Shown in pieces: positions 5,259 through 11,680 of a stretch of DNA of 11,680 bases. The first letter of the stretch is position 1. Each line of letters starts with the position of its first letter. This DNA is from Oscillospiraceae bacterium (GTDB taxonomy: Bacteria > Bacillota > Clostridia > Oscillospirales > Oscillospiraceae), in NCBI GenBank assembly GCA_016297855.1, contig JAEDFW010000055.1:1-11680 (forward strand). Direction: 5' to 3'. A program made the translations under genes and the position numbers. The notes beneath the pieces were generated by a model. That model ran no database searches and was not told the origin of the DNA. It saw only the letters and a program-made list of their open reading frames with translations.

Positions 5259-8200
5259 TTATGCCATATAGCGGTACAGCATCGTCACGATCTGGCCGCG
5301 CGTGCAGCCCTGGTCGGGACTGAAGGTGTCAGCGCCGGTACCGTTGGTAACGCCCTCCTGCACAGCCCAAAGGGCAGCGTCATAGTAGTACGCGCCGGGC
5401 TCCACATCGGCGAAGGGGTTCTTTGCCGATGCGCTCTGCGCGCCGGCAAAGCGCCACAGGAAGGTCGCGGTCTGGCCGCGCGTCACGGTCTGGTCGGGGC
5501 TGAACGCGCTGTCGGACGTTCCCTTGGTGATGCCCTGTTCCACAGCCCACAGCACGGCTTCATAGTAGTACGCACCGGCCTTTACGTCGGTAAAGGGGTT
5601 CGCGCTGCTCTTGGGCGCCGGGCAGCCGGCCGCACGCCACAGGAACGTCACGGCCTGCGCGCGGGTGCAGACGTCATCGGGGCTGAAGGTCACGGCGCCG
5701 GTGCCGGTGGTGATCTTGTTTTCAACCGCCCACTGTACCGCGTCATAGCAGTACGCGCCTGCGGGCACATCAACAAACGTGTTCAGCGTGGGGCCGCCCT
5801 GCGCAAGGCCGGGCTGCGTCAGGATCAGGTTTCCCAGACCCGTGCCGACCTTCGAACCCTCATACGCCTGATCCGTCAGAAGGCTTGCAAAGATGGCGTT
5901 GCTGATGAACGCGTATTCATCGCGCTGATGGGCCTTGTTGGTCAGGGAGTTGGCAAACAGCGTGATGTTGATGTCGTTGCCGTTTTTGTCCTTGCCTTCA
6001 TAGCTGAAGCCCATGATGCCGTTCAAAAATGCCTGATAGCTTTCCTCGCTGCCGTTCATGAAGCCTTCCATCGGCTCGGTGCCGTCGCGCTGGGCGAGCA
6101 CCTTCGCACCCTCGGGGAGCTCGGTGAAGTAGTACAGGCCATAGCCGTAGAGCACATTGTCTGCATCGGCGATATAGCTGGCATTGGTCAGCGTCTTTTC
6201 GGGATAGATCACGCCGCTCAGGCAGTCCATACCGGAGGTTCTGCCGGTCGCAAGGGCAATCAGGTTCTTGTTCACCGCGTTGACTGCGCTGGAGGTGTAT
6301 CCCACATAGGCTGCGCCGTTCTGCACGGCTGCCAGCGCGCCTGCGTCAAGCGCGGAAGCACCGACGACCGCGCCCGCCTCGGCGGCATTCTGCGTGGTGC
6401 TGAAGTTCATCATGTTCATCGCCATGCGGTCATAGTTATAGGCTGCGGAGCCAACCAGAGTGGTATAGATATAGCCGGAGGTGCTCTTCTTCAGCGCCGC
6501 CGCGGTGCCGGAGATATAGACCACAGGCGCCTTTTCAATGGTATAGGCGGTGAGCTTGGGATTCAGAACGCCGGTGCCGGAGAGAATGTAGCTGCCGCAC
6601 ACGCTCAGCCAGTCCTGATACGAGCAGATGAAATCGCCCTCATAGTCGCCCTCGGTGATCATGCCGACCTGCTTGCCGGCCTTCAGCAGTGCGTTGACGG
6701 CAGCAGTGGAATCCTCGGAGGCGTTGGAGATGATCACGTCGCCGCCGGGCAGGCCGGAAAGCTGCGACTTAGCGTTCTGCTGCAGATACGCGCCCGCGCT
6801 TTCATAATCGAGCGTTTTGCCCACGGCCGCCGCGATGTTCTGATATGCGGCAGGCTCCGCGCAGGTGATCATGTCAAAGCCGCGCGTGTAGTTGAATGCG
6901 GTGATGCCCTCGGAGTACAGGTCGGTCCAGTTCCGGATGAGCGTGCCGTCGTACAGCACGCCGTTGGCGACCGCGCGCTTGGCCTGATACATCGAGACAA
7001 TCATCGTGCCGGCAGGATAGGTCTCGCCCTTGTAGGTGAAGGCCTTGCCGGTGATGCCCACTTTCACGTCGTTGCGGGTCAGCCACTCGATCATGTCGTA
7101 GGCCGCCTGCAGGTTGACCTGATGCGCGCTGTCGAGCGGGATGATGTAGCACTCGGGGAAGAACTGTCCGTTCTCGCCTTCGCCGTCATAGGCCGGACGG
7201 AACAGATCCGCTTCCGCGCCTTCCGTATCCGCCGCGTCCACAAGCCACGGACCGACCTGCGCGTCGGAATTCTTGTTGTTCAGGCAGCGGCTGTAGATCT
7301 CAAGCTGATCGAGGAAGTATGCATCCTTCTCCTGCGCCACATAGTCCGAAAGACCAACCATGGCGTATGTATCGGCGATACGGCCGGATTCGGAGTAGGC
7401 CGGCATCTCTACCGTGTAGGCCACGCAGCCCTGCAGCATGGCGAACTGCGGCGTGTAGCTGGTGGACATATCGTCCCAGGGCTCCTTCCAGAACGGTTTG
7501 CCGTTTTCATCGCTGGTGAGATAGTCGCGCATGGGGATGACGTAGCTCTGCCAGTCCTCGTTGTTGGCCACGGCTGCCGCGCCCATAGCCTCGCCGCCGG
7601 TCATCAGATGCTCGGACAGCAGGTCGTATTCCACGTTGGGTTCATGCGGCGGCGAGCACGGCTCGAACTGATAGGCCGTCACCTGTCCGTGGAATTCCAC
7701 CAGCGTAACAGGGTTGTACGTCGCGATCAGGTGCTGCATGTTCTGTGTCTCGGTCGTGGTCTGGAAGGAGTTGTCACGGTTGAGATCATAGCCGTTGGAG
7801 GAGGTACGGGTCACATACATACGGCCCTCCACGTTTTCCTCCGGAACGAGGATAAAGAACACGTCGTCGAGCAGTTCGTCAACCGTGATCTGCGTCTTTT
7901 CGCTGTTGTAGTAGCCGTCAAATCCCTCGACCTTGCCGGAAGTCTGGCTGCCCTTGTCTACGCTGGAATCCGGCAGGATGGCGCCGAGGTAGCTGGTCTT
8001 ATCCGCCACAAGCTCGGGAATGTGCAGGCCCAGCGCATTGCGCTGCTCGGCCAGCTTCTGTTTGCCGGCATCGGTCAGGCCGGTGAGCTTGGTATAGTCG
8101 ATGGTTTCCTCCTCCATCAGCATCCGGGCAAATTCCAGCACGGCGTCTACCGCCGCAACCTCGTTGGCGTGAATGTTGGAGTAGACCACGGGCACCTGAT

Positions 8201-9047
8201 AGTCGAGCTTGCCGGCTTTGATCTCGGCACTGACCGTTTCCGGCTCAGTCTCGGCGCGCTCGCACAGCGTCAGCCAGTTTGCAACGGCGCTGCTGTCCTT
8301 GGCGATGATCAGATACGGCATGTCATAGCCGGCGGTCGACTGGCCCATGACCTTCTGCACCGCATAGGGCGTTGCGGTCTTGCTGTTGTCGTCGCCCATG
8401 GCTGCCAGCTCGTCCAGCGCGTCATAGATCTCCCACATGGTGTGGAAGGATTCATAGGGCTTGATCTCCACCAGAACGGTCTTGCCCAGATCGACCGGCT
8501 TGCCGTCCACACTGGCGCTCAGCACAAACTGGCCGCAGACGTCCAGATAGGCGCCGCCGCTCGAATGCGGCATGCTGACGATGACACCAGAGCGATCGGT
8601 GACCGGGCTGACCTTGAACGACAGCGTCATCGATGCGCTTTTCGTATCAACGCCGGTCGTAACGTCGCTGATCTTCAGATAACTCGCATAGGCCTTGGGC
8701 ACATTTTCCAGGTCGATGACGACCGGCTCATTGGGATACATCTTCGCCTCGCCCTGCAGCGGGTGGAACGCATCGTCCTCGCCGCCATTGGCGTAGGACG
8801 TCAGACGCTTCAGCGTCCAGCTGACCTTGGCGCCCTCGGCACTCACAGCCGCCAGCGCCTCGCCGGACAGCTGGAACTCCAGCTCGTTCTCGGACGCGGC
8901 GGTCTGCGAAAGGAACAGATAGTCCGTCTGCGTCGTCTGCGCAGCAGGTGCGGCAGGCGCTCCGGCCGCCATCGCCGTACCGCTCAGCAGCATGGCGAGC
9001 GCCAGCAGCGCAGCAAGCATCTGCTTCATGTTTTGCATTGTTTTCAC
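5259..9047 (-). CDS. Secreted M14-family zinc carboxypeptidase with three C-terminal SLH repeats
   Basis: Exported, probably surface-attached metallopeptidase of 1262 residues. The GTG at 9047 is chosen because GGGGGAG lies 5 bases upstream and because it opens a clean signal peptide: basic VKTMQNMKQ, a hydrophobic core and an AMA cleavage site near residue 27. The M14 catalytic set is visible: zinc ligands His293 and Glu296 (IHANE) and His453 (VEFHGQ), substrate-binding Asn423-Arg424 (DLNRD) and general base Glu547 (TVEMPAYSE). Residues about 560-1080 form a second region with VPAGTMIVSMYQAKRA, GDVIISNAS and GKQVGMITEGDY. It may contain a class I amidotransferase-like fold, as in some related large M14 proteins, but I cannot confirm that. 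Three SLH repeats start near 1091, 1152 and 1212, each with a GAYYYDAVLWAVE and FSPDQ type core; they usually bind secondary cell-wall polymer. Substrate unknown; peptide or peptidoglycan is likely. Confidence 0.9.
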   Translation of the reverse strand: MKTMQNMKQMLAALLALAMLLSGTAMAAGAPAAPAAQTTQTDYLFLSQTAASENELEFQLSGEALAAVSAEGAKVSWTLKRLTSYANGGEDDAFHPLQGEAKMYPNEPVVIDLENVPKAYASYLKISDVTTGVDTKSASMTLSFKVSPVTDRSGVIVSMPHSSGGAYLDVCGQFVLSASVDGKPVDLGKTVLVEIKPYESFHTMWEIYDALDELAAMGDDNSKTATPYAVQKVMGQSTAGYDMPYLIIAKDSSAVANWLTLCERAETEPETVSAEIKAGKLDYQVPVVYSNIHANEVAAVDAVLEFARMLMEEETIDYTKLTGLTDAGKQKLAEQRNALGLHIPELVADKTSYLGAILPDSSVDKGSQTSGKVEGFDGYYNSEKTQITVDELLDDVFFILVPEENVEGRMYVTRTSSNGYDLNRDNSFQTTTETQNMQHLIATYNPVTLVEFHGQVTAYQFEPCSPPHEPNVEYDLLSEHLMTGGEAMGAAAVANNEDWQSYVIPMRDYLTSDENGKPFWKEPWDDMSTSYTPQFAMLQGCVAYTVEMPAYSESGRIADTYAMVGLSDYVAQEKDAYFLDQLEIYSRCLNNKNSDAQVGPWLVDAADTEGAEADLFRPAYDGEGENGQFFPECYIIPLDSAHQVNLQAAYDMIEWLTRNDVKVGITGKAFTYKGETYPAGTMIVSMYQAKRAVANGVLYDGTLIRNWTDLYSEGITAFNYTRGFDMITCAEPAAYQNIAAAVGKTLDYESAGAYLQQNAKSQLSGLPGGDVIISNASEDSTAAVNALLKAGKQVGMITEGDYEGDFICSYQDWLSVCGSYILSGTGVLNPKLTAYTIEKAPVVYISGTAAALKKSTSGYIYTTLVGSAAYNYDRMAMNMMNFSTTQNAAEAGAVVGASALDAGALAAVQNGAAYVGYTSSAVNAVNKNLIALATGRTSGMDCLSGVIYPEKTLTNASYIADADNVLYGYGLYYFTELPEGAKVLAQRDGTEPMEGFMNGSEESYQAFLNGIMGFSYEGKDKNGNDINITLFANSLTNKAHQRDEYAFISNAIFASLLTDQAYEGSKVGTGLGNLILTQPGLAQGGPTLNTFVDVPAGAYCYDAVQWAVENKITTGTGAVTFSPDDVCTRAQAVTFLWRAAGCPAPKSSANPFTDVKAGAYYYEAVLWAVEQGITKGTSDSAFSPDQTVTRGQTATFLWRFAGAQSASAKNPFADVEPGAYYYDAALWAVQEGVTNGTGADTFSPDQGCTRGQIVTMLYRYMA
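5262..5777 (-). repeat. Three SLH (S-layer homology) repeats at the C-terminus of the peptidase
   Basis: Three copies of about 60 residues begin with FVDV, FTDV and FADV at codons near 5777, 5594 and 5414. Each holds AG/PGAY, a YD/EA-LWAVE/Q helix, G-T-GT, FSPD and TRxQxVTFLWR-like elements. The conserved spacing shows internal duplication, and the domain usually anchors proteins to pyruvylated cell-wall polysaccharide. Confidence 0.9.
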
Positions 9048-9052
9048 ATGAT

Positions 9053-9060
9053 CTCCCCCT
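9053..9060 (-). promoter_or_regulatory. Ribosome binding site that decides the peptidase start
   Basis: AGGGGGAG on the minus strand lies 5 bases before the GTG at 9047. Another in-frame GTG at 9098 has only AGGAG at a 12-base spacing and would put charged residues and a stretch unlike a signal peptide at the N-terminus. The 9047 start is therefore preferred. Confidence 0.75.
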
Positions 9061-9175
9061 TTAATTTGCATAAATAAACAGAATTTCCGAATATTCACGC
9101 GCGGTCCGTTCTCCTATGTCCCGCTTCTGTTGCCAGTTTTTTCGTGATATCGGTCGTTTCTCCTTATTTTTGCAA

Positions 9176-9204
9176 ATCATACCACTACTTTCAAAAAACA
9201 TCAA
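9176..9204 (-). promoter_or_regulatory. Promoter of the SLH peptidase gene
   Basis: The -35 box TTGATG (9199-9204) and -10 box TATGAT (9176-9181) are separated by 17 bases, and the -10 carries the extended TG motif (TGGTATGAT). Transcription would start near 9169, leaving a leader of about 122 bases. The -35 lies inside one copy of a 10-bp direct repeat. I see no known riboswitch in the leader. Confidence 0.75.
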
Positions 9205-9240
9205 TATGCATAACATACATCAATATCCAAATAATATTGA
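9198..9240. repeat. Direct and inverted repeats over the peptidase promoter, candidate regulator site
   Basis: ACATCAATAT occurs at 9198-9207 and again at 9217-9226, 19 bases apart start to start. The core TCAATAT of the second copy also forms an inverted repeat with ATATTGA at 9234-9240 (7-base spacer). One direct copy covers the -35 box of the minus-strand promoter and the others lie just upstream of it, where an activator or repressor would bind. Confidence 0.45.
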
Positions 9241-9408
9241 AATTCTTCGGAACTTTTGCATAATTTTTCATCTTAGATTCATAAACATACTTCTCCCGCA
9301 CTTCTTTTTCCGCCGGCACAAACGCAGCGCGCTTGTTTTTTTCTGGCTTTTTGGAAATTCTTAAGGAGAATTTCAGAAATTTCCGGCTGGTTCTTGTTTG
9401 AAATGCCG
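9205..9408. other. AT-rich divergent intergenic segment without a supported gene
   Basis: This is the core of the 463-bp space between the divergent peptidase and VanW genes. It is clearly richer in A and T than the genes around it. It holds part of the repeat cluster (to 9240) and a perfect 8-bp inverted repeat, GAAATTCT (9354-9361) with AGAATTTC (9367-9374). A short minus-strand reading frame crosses it, but it lacks a good ribosome binding site, runs through the peptidase promoter and has no family I recognise. Confidence 0.6.
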
Positions 9409-9437
9409 TTGCAAAATGGCGTGCGCTCCGATATAAT
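9409..9437 (+). promoter_or_regulatory. Sigma-A promoter of the VanW-family gene
   Basis: The -35 box TTGCAA (9409-9414) and a perfect -10 box TATAAT (9432-9437) are separated by 17 bases. Transcription would start near 9444, giving a leader of about 67 bases before the presumed start at 9511. This is the best match to consensus in the window. Confidence 0.88.
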
Positions 9438-9496
9438 GTTGTTACCATAATATATATCATAACACACATCCGAAGCTCTGGTGCTTTGGTTCCGAT

Positions 9497-9502
9497 AGGG
9501 GG
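9497..9502 (+). promoter_or_regulatory. Ribosome binding site pointing to an ATC start
   Basis: AGGGGG lies 8 bases before ATC at 9511. No ATG, GTG, TTG or CTG in the VanW reading frame occurs between the in-frame stop at 9496 and GTG at 9664. The site therefore supports initiation at ATC, or marks where an ATG has been lost by mutation or a base-call error. Confidence 0.6.
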
Positions 9503-9510
9503 TCTTTCCA

Positions 9511-11379
9511 ATCAGAAAAAAAGGTAAATTCGAAGCCAGCCGCGCCGCCCATCCGGCAAAACAGCAGCCTTCGGCTGCGCAGAAAGACGCGCGGCGCGCA
9601 TCGGGCGAGAAAAAAACAACGTCTGCCGGCGGCGCGAAGAAAGCCGTTGTCATTGTCGCATGCGTGCTCGTCATTGCGCTGCTTGGCGTGTGCGCCTGGG
9701 GCTTCGCGCTGAAAAATTCCGACAAAATATTCCCGAACGTCTCCATTGCCGGCGTGGATGTGGGCGGTCTGAAGCGAAGCGCTGCCGTCTCCGCCGCGTC
9801 CGATGCGGTCAAGGCCAACTATGCCGGCGACACGCTCACCGTCGTTCTGCCCGACCGCGAGCTTGCGCTCAATCCCGATGTGACGGAGATCGCGCTCAAT
9901 CCCGAGGACGCCGTGGACGAAGCCATGTCCTACGGCCGTGACGGCGGTCCCTTCCGCGCCATTCTCACCTATCTGTCCTCCAAAAACAACGCGTACAGCG
10001 TGAGTCTGGAATCGAGCCTCAACCTCGACACCGAGAATATCCGCGCAATGATTGAGCAGACCGCGCGCGAGGTACAGACCGACCGTATCGAGCCGTCCGT
10101 CCGCGTGGATGAAACGGCCGGCGTCATCGAGGTCACGACCGGCTCCGCCGCCGTGTCGCTCGACGCGGAGGCGCTCTATGCGGCCGTGCTTGACCGCTTT
10201 GCTACGGGCGATTTTTCCGATCTGGTATTCGACTATGTGACCGAACCGGTCACGCCCATCAACCTGCAGGAGTATTACGACAAGTTCTGCAGCGAGATGA
10301 AGGACGCATACTACGACGAGGAAACGCACGAGCTGGTGGAGGAGGTCTCCGGCTACGGCTTCGACGTGCAGTATTACACGCAGCAGCTGGCCATGGCCGA
10401 GCCGAACACCACCATTACCATCCAGGTCGAGCCGATCGAACCGGAGATCACGCTCGAGGATCTGCAAAAGATCTACTTTGCCGATACCCTCGCCTCGTAT
10501 GACAGCCCGCACACCAACGATTCCAAACGAACCAAGAATCTGGAGCTTGCCTGTGCATCCATCGACGGCACCATCCTGAACCCCGGTGAAGAGTTCTCGT
10601 TCAACAAAATCGTCGGCGAGCGCACGCCCGATAAGGGTTACCAGTCCGCCATCGTCTATACCGGCGAAGGCGCCAGCGAAGCGCAGGCCGGCGGCGGCAT
10701 CTGTCAGGTCGCGTCCACCATCTACACCTGCACGCTGCTTGCCAACCTCGAGGTCACCGAGCGCGCGCCGCACATGTACCTCGTCACCTATGTGCAGGCC
10801 GGCATGGACGCGACAATCTACTGGGGCCAGCTGGACTTCAAGTTCAAGAATTCCACCGAGTATCCGCTTCGCATCGACGCATCGGTCTCCGGCGGCTACG
10901 TGCACATCAAGCTCGTCGGCACCAAGCCCGAAACCGACTATGACCATGTCGTGCTGCGCCACAGCACCATCAACGAAAAGGCGTGGAAAACCGTCGACGA
11001 GGAAGGCAACGAGATCACCATCGTGCCCTCCGGCGGCCGCGATGAAAATGACAAGCTGATCGATATCGCCATCAACGAAGCCGGCGAGTATTTCAAGATC
11101 GTCAGCGTGAAGGTACAGCCCTACACGGGCTACACGGTCGTAGCTTACCGCGACTTTGTCGACGCCGACGGCAAGGTGCTGCGCAGCGAGACGCTGCACA
11201 CCGACATCTATAATTCGCGCGACAAGCAGTACGAGCTTGCACCGTATACCGTTCCCGAAGCGCCCGCTCCGGAAGAACCGGATGAGCCGTATGCGCCGGA
11301 TGAGCCCACCGATCCCTGGGAAGATCCTTGGGAAGACCCCTGGTATGACGACTGGGGCAGCGGTCAAGAATGGCCGTAA
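9511..11379 (+). CDS. Membrane-anchored VanW-family protein with N-terminal peptidoglycan-binding-like domain
   Basis: Cell-envelope protein of 622 residues if translation begins at ATC 9511. The N-terminus is basic and disordered (RKKGKFEASRAA onwards), and one membrane helix spans about 45-67, so the rest should lie outside the cell. IFPNVSIAGVDVGGL begins a region like the putative peptidoglycan-binding domain (PG_binding_4) often paired with VanW. The VanW domain covers about 340-473, with SKRTKNLELA, GEEFSFNKIVGERTPDKGY and GGGICQVASTIY (Gly394 onwards). A conserved-looking extension follows, then an acidic Pro/Trp tail with DPWE repeats. VanW is found near glycopeptide-resistance genes, but its function is unknown and most homologues are not resistance genes; no vanHAX or vanRS genes are here. 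The only other in-frame start, GTG 9664, would cut the membrane helix in half. Confidence 0.88.
   Translation: MRKKGKFEASRAAHPAKQQPSAAQKDARRASGEKKTTSAGGAKKAVVIVACVLVIALLGVCAWGFALKNSDKIFPNVSIAGVDVGGLKRSAAVSAASDAVKANYAGDTLTVVLPDRELALNPDVTEIALNPEDAVDEAMSYGRDGGPFRAILTYLSSKNNAYSVSLESSLNLDTENIRAMIEQTAREVQTDRIEPSVRVDETAGVIEVTTGSAAVSLDAEALYAAVLDRFATGDFSDLVFDYVTEPVTPINLQEYYDKFCSEMKDAYYDEETHELVEEVSGYGFDVQYYTQQLAMAEPNTTITIQVEPIEPEITLEDLQKIYFADTLASYDSPHTNDSKRTKNLELACASIDGTILNPGEEFSFNKIVGERTPDKGYQSAIVYTGEGASEAQAGGGICQVASTIYTCTLLANLEVTERAPHMYLVTYVQAGMDATIYWGQLDFKFKNSTEYPLRIDASVSGGYVHIKLVGTKPETDYDHVVLRHSTINEKAWKTVDEEGNEITIVPSGGRDENDKLIDIAINEAGEYFKIVSVKVQPYTGYTVVAYRDFVDADGKVLRSETLHTDIYNSRDKQYELAPYTVPEAPAPEEPDEPYAPDEPTDPWEDPWEDPWYDDWGSGQEWP
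11311..11346 (+). repeat. 12-bp tandem repeat encoding DPWE units in the VanW tail
   Basis: Three 12-bp units (11311, 11323, 11335) encode DPWE, DPWE and DPWY near the C-terminus. The first two differ by one base. They give an acidic, tryptophan-rich tail that ends in DDWGSGQEWP. Confidence 0.85.
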
Positions 11380-11387
11380 ATACGCAG

Positions 11388-11420
11388 AAAACCACACACC
11401 CGCGGGTGTGTGGTTTTTTT
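11388..11420 (+). terminator. Rho-independent terminator of the VanW-family gene
   Basis: AAAACCACACACC pairs with GGTGTGTGGTTTT around a CGCG loop, followed by T on the plus strand (to 11420), 9 bases after the stop codon. The stem also ends in TTTT on the minus strand, so it may act on transcripts from the convergent RNase HI gene as well. Confidence 0.92.
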
Positions 11421-11421
11421 G

Positions 11422-11456
11422 AAACCGCCCGGCTGCAGCGTGCCGCCGGGCGGTTT
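11422..11456 (-). terminator. Probable terminator hairpin of the RNase HI gene
   Basis: AAACCGCCCGGC (11422-11433) and GCCGGGCGGTTT (11445-11456) form a perfect 12-bp stem with an 11-base loop, starting 5 bases past the RNase HI stop. On the minus strand it ends in TTTC only, a weak U-tract. It probably works together with the adjacent hairpin at 11388-11420. Confidence 0.65.
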
Positions 11457-11461
11457 GCGTA

Positions 11462-11680
11462 TCACTTGTACTTCTGGCTTTCCAGAACCGCCTGCTGATC
11501 GCAGCGGTTGTTCTTTTCATTTGCCGCGTGCCCCTTGACCCAGTGGTAGTGCAGCCGGTGCGTTTCGGTCAGCTGCAGAAGCCGCTGCCAGAGATCGGGG
11601 TTCAGCGCGGGTTTTTTGTCGGCTTTCACCCAGCCGCGCGCGCGCCAACCCTTGGCCCAGCCCTTTTCCAGCGCGTCGAT
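11462..11680 (-). CDS. rnhA: Ribonuclease HI, C-terminal part (cut by the window edge)
   Basis: Endonuclease that degrades the RNA strand of RNA-DNA hybrids, for example primers and R-loops. Only the last 72 residues are in the window; the start lies beyond 11680. The visible part matches the family well: GWRARGWVKADKKP, then NPDLWQRLLQL, then HYHWVKGHAANEKNNRCDQQA. It contains the conserved active-site His (KGHA) and the last catalytic Asp (RCD). The other catalytic acids would be upstream, out of view. The gene is convergent with the VanW gene. Bacterial-type RNase HI is about 150 residues, so roughly half is present. Confidence 0.93.
   Translation of the reverse strand: MDALEKGWAKGWRARGWVKADKKPALNPDLWQRLLQLTETHRLHYHWVKGHAANEKNNRCDQQAVLESQKYK

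Noticed and set aside
5085..9077. A reading frame of about 1330 codons open on the plus strand, opposite the whole SLH peptidase gene
   Set aside because: The minus-strand product has a signal peptide, full M14 catalytic residues and SLH repeats, while the plus-strand translation shows no family and is rich in Val, Gly, His and Arg. Such mirror frames arise from strong GC bias at third codon positions.
9045..9098. A longer peptidase starting at GTG 9098
   Set aside because: The ribosome binding site there is 12 bases away and the added residues do not fit a signal peptide. GTG 9047 has better spacing and a clean signal peptide.
9048..9169. A riboswitch in the peptidase leader
   Set aside because: The leader has no strong nested stems or conserved motif of a known riboswitch class that I can recognise, and no terminator-antiterminator pair.
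9191..9511. A possible small 106-codon minus-strand gene in the divergent intergenic region
   Set aside because: It overlaps both promoters and lacks a good ribosome binding site, and no domain is recognisable. The later part (from an internal ATG) gives only a short hydrophobic peptide with no support.
9511..11379. VanW as evidence for a vancomycin-resistance cluster
   Set aside because: VanW-domain proteins are widespread in clostridia without resistance, and no vanHAX, vanR or vanS genes are present in the window.
9457..11520. A 687-codon minus-strand frame opposite the VanW gene
   Set aside because: It runs through both the VanW promoter and its terminator and has no recognisable domain; the plus-strand VanW protein is clear.

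Overview
The window looks like chromosomal DNA of a GC-rich, gut-type Firmicute, most likely a clostridium of the Oscillospirales group. The grounds are SLH-anchored secreted proteins of the kind common there, a VanW-family envelope protein, strong AGGAGG-type ribosome binding sites and housekeeping promoters of the TTGACA/TATAAT kind. No mobile element, tRNA, rRNA or CRISPR array is visible. The assignment is inference from gene content and style, not from a marker gene.

Left half (minus strand, about 5148 down to 80): a nucleoside salvage and catabolism cluster transcribed as tdk, deoC, deoD, deoB, cdd, followed by a BMP-family nucleoside-binding lipoprotein gene. The first five genes are tightly packed: tdk and deoC overlap by 26 bp and the other gaps are 9 to 32 bp. 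They sit behind an extended -10 promoter. The binding-protein gene lies 127 bp further on, has its own sigma-A-like promoter with an inverted repeat across the -10 box, and ends at a strong terminator. Together the products would take up nucleosides, deaminate cytidine or deoxycytidine, phosphorolyse purine nucleosides, convert (deoxy)ribose-1-phosphate to the 5-phosphate and cleave deoxyribose-5-phosphate to glyceraldehyde-3-phosphate and acetaldehyde. Tdk instead traps thymidine as dTMP. No pyrimidine nucleoside phosphorylase, regulator or transporter permease lies in the window.

Centre (5259-9047, minus): a 1262-residue secreted M14-type zinc carboxypeptidase with a long unassigned middle region and three C-terminal SLH repeats, so probably held on the cell surface. 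It has its own terminator (5191-5223) and promoter (9176-9204).

Right (9048-11680): a 463-bp AT-rich divergent intergenic region holds the peptidase promoter on the minus strand and a near-consensus promoter on the plus strand. The plus-strand promoter drives a membrane-anchored VanW-family protein whose best start codon is an unusual ATC. VanW ends at a terminator facing a convergent, truncated RNase HI gene at the right edge.

The gene set is mostly ordinary metabolism and cell-envelope biology. I see no clear new defence or mobile system. The points most worth a second look are the ATC start, the repeats over two promoters, the peptidase architecture and the three overlapping hairpins at the left edge.
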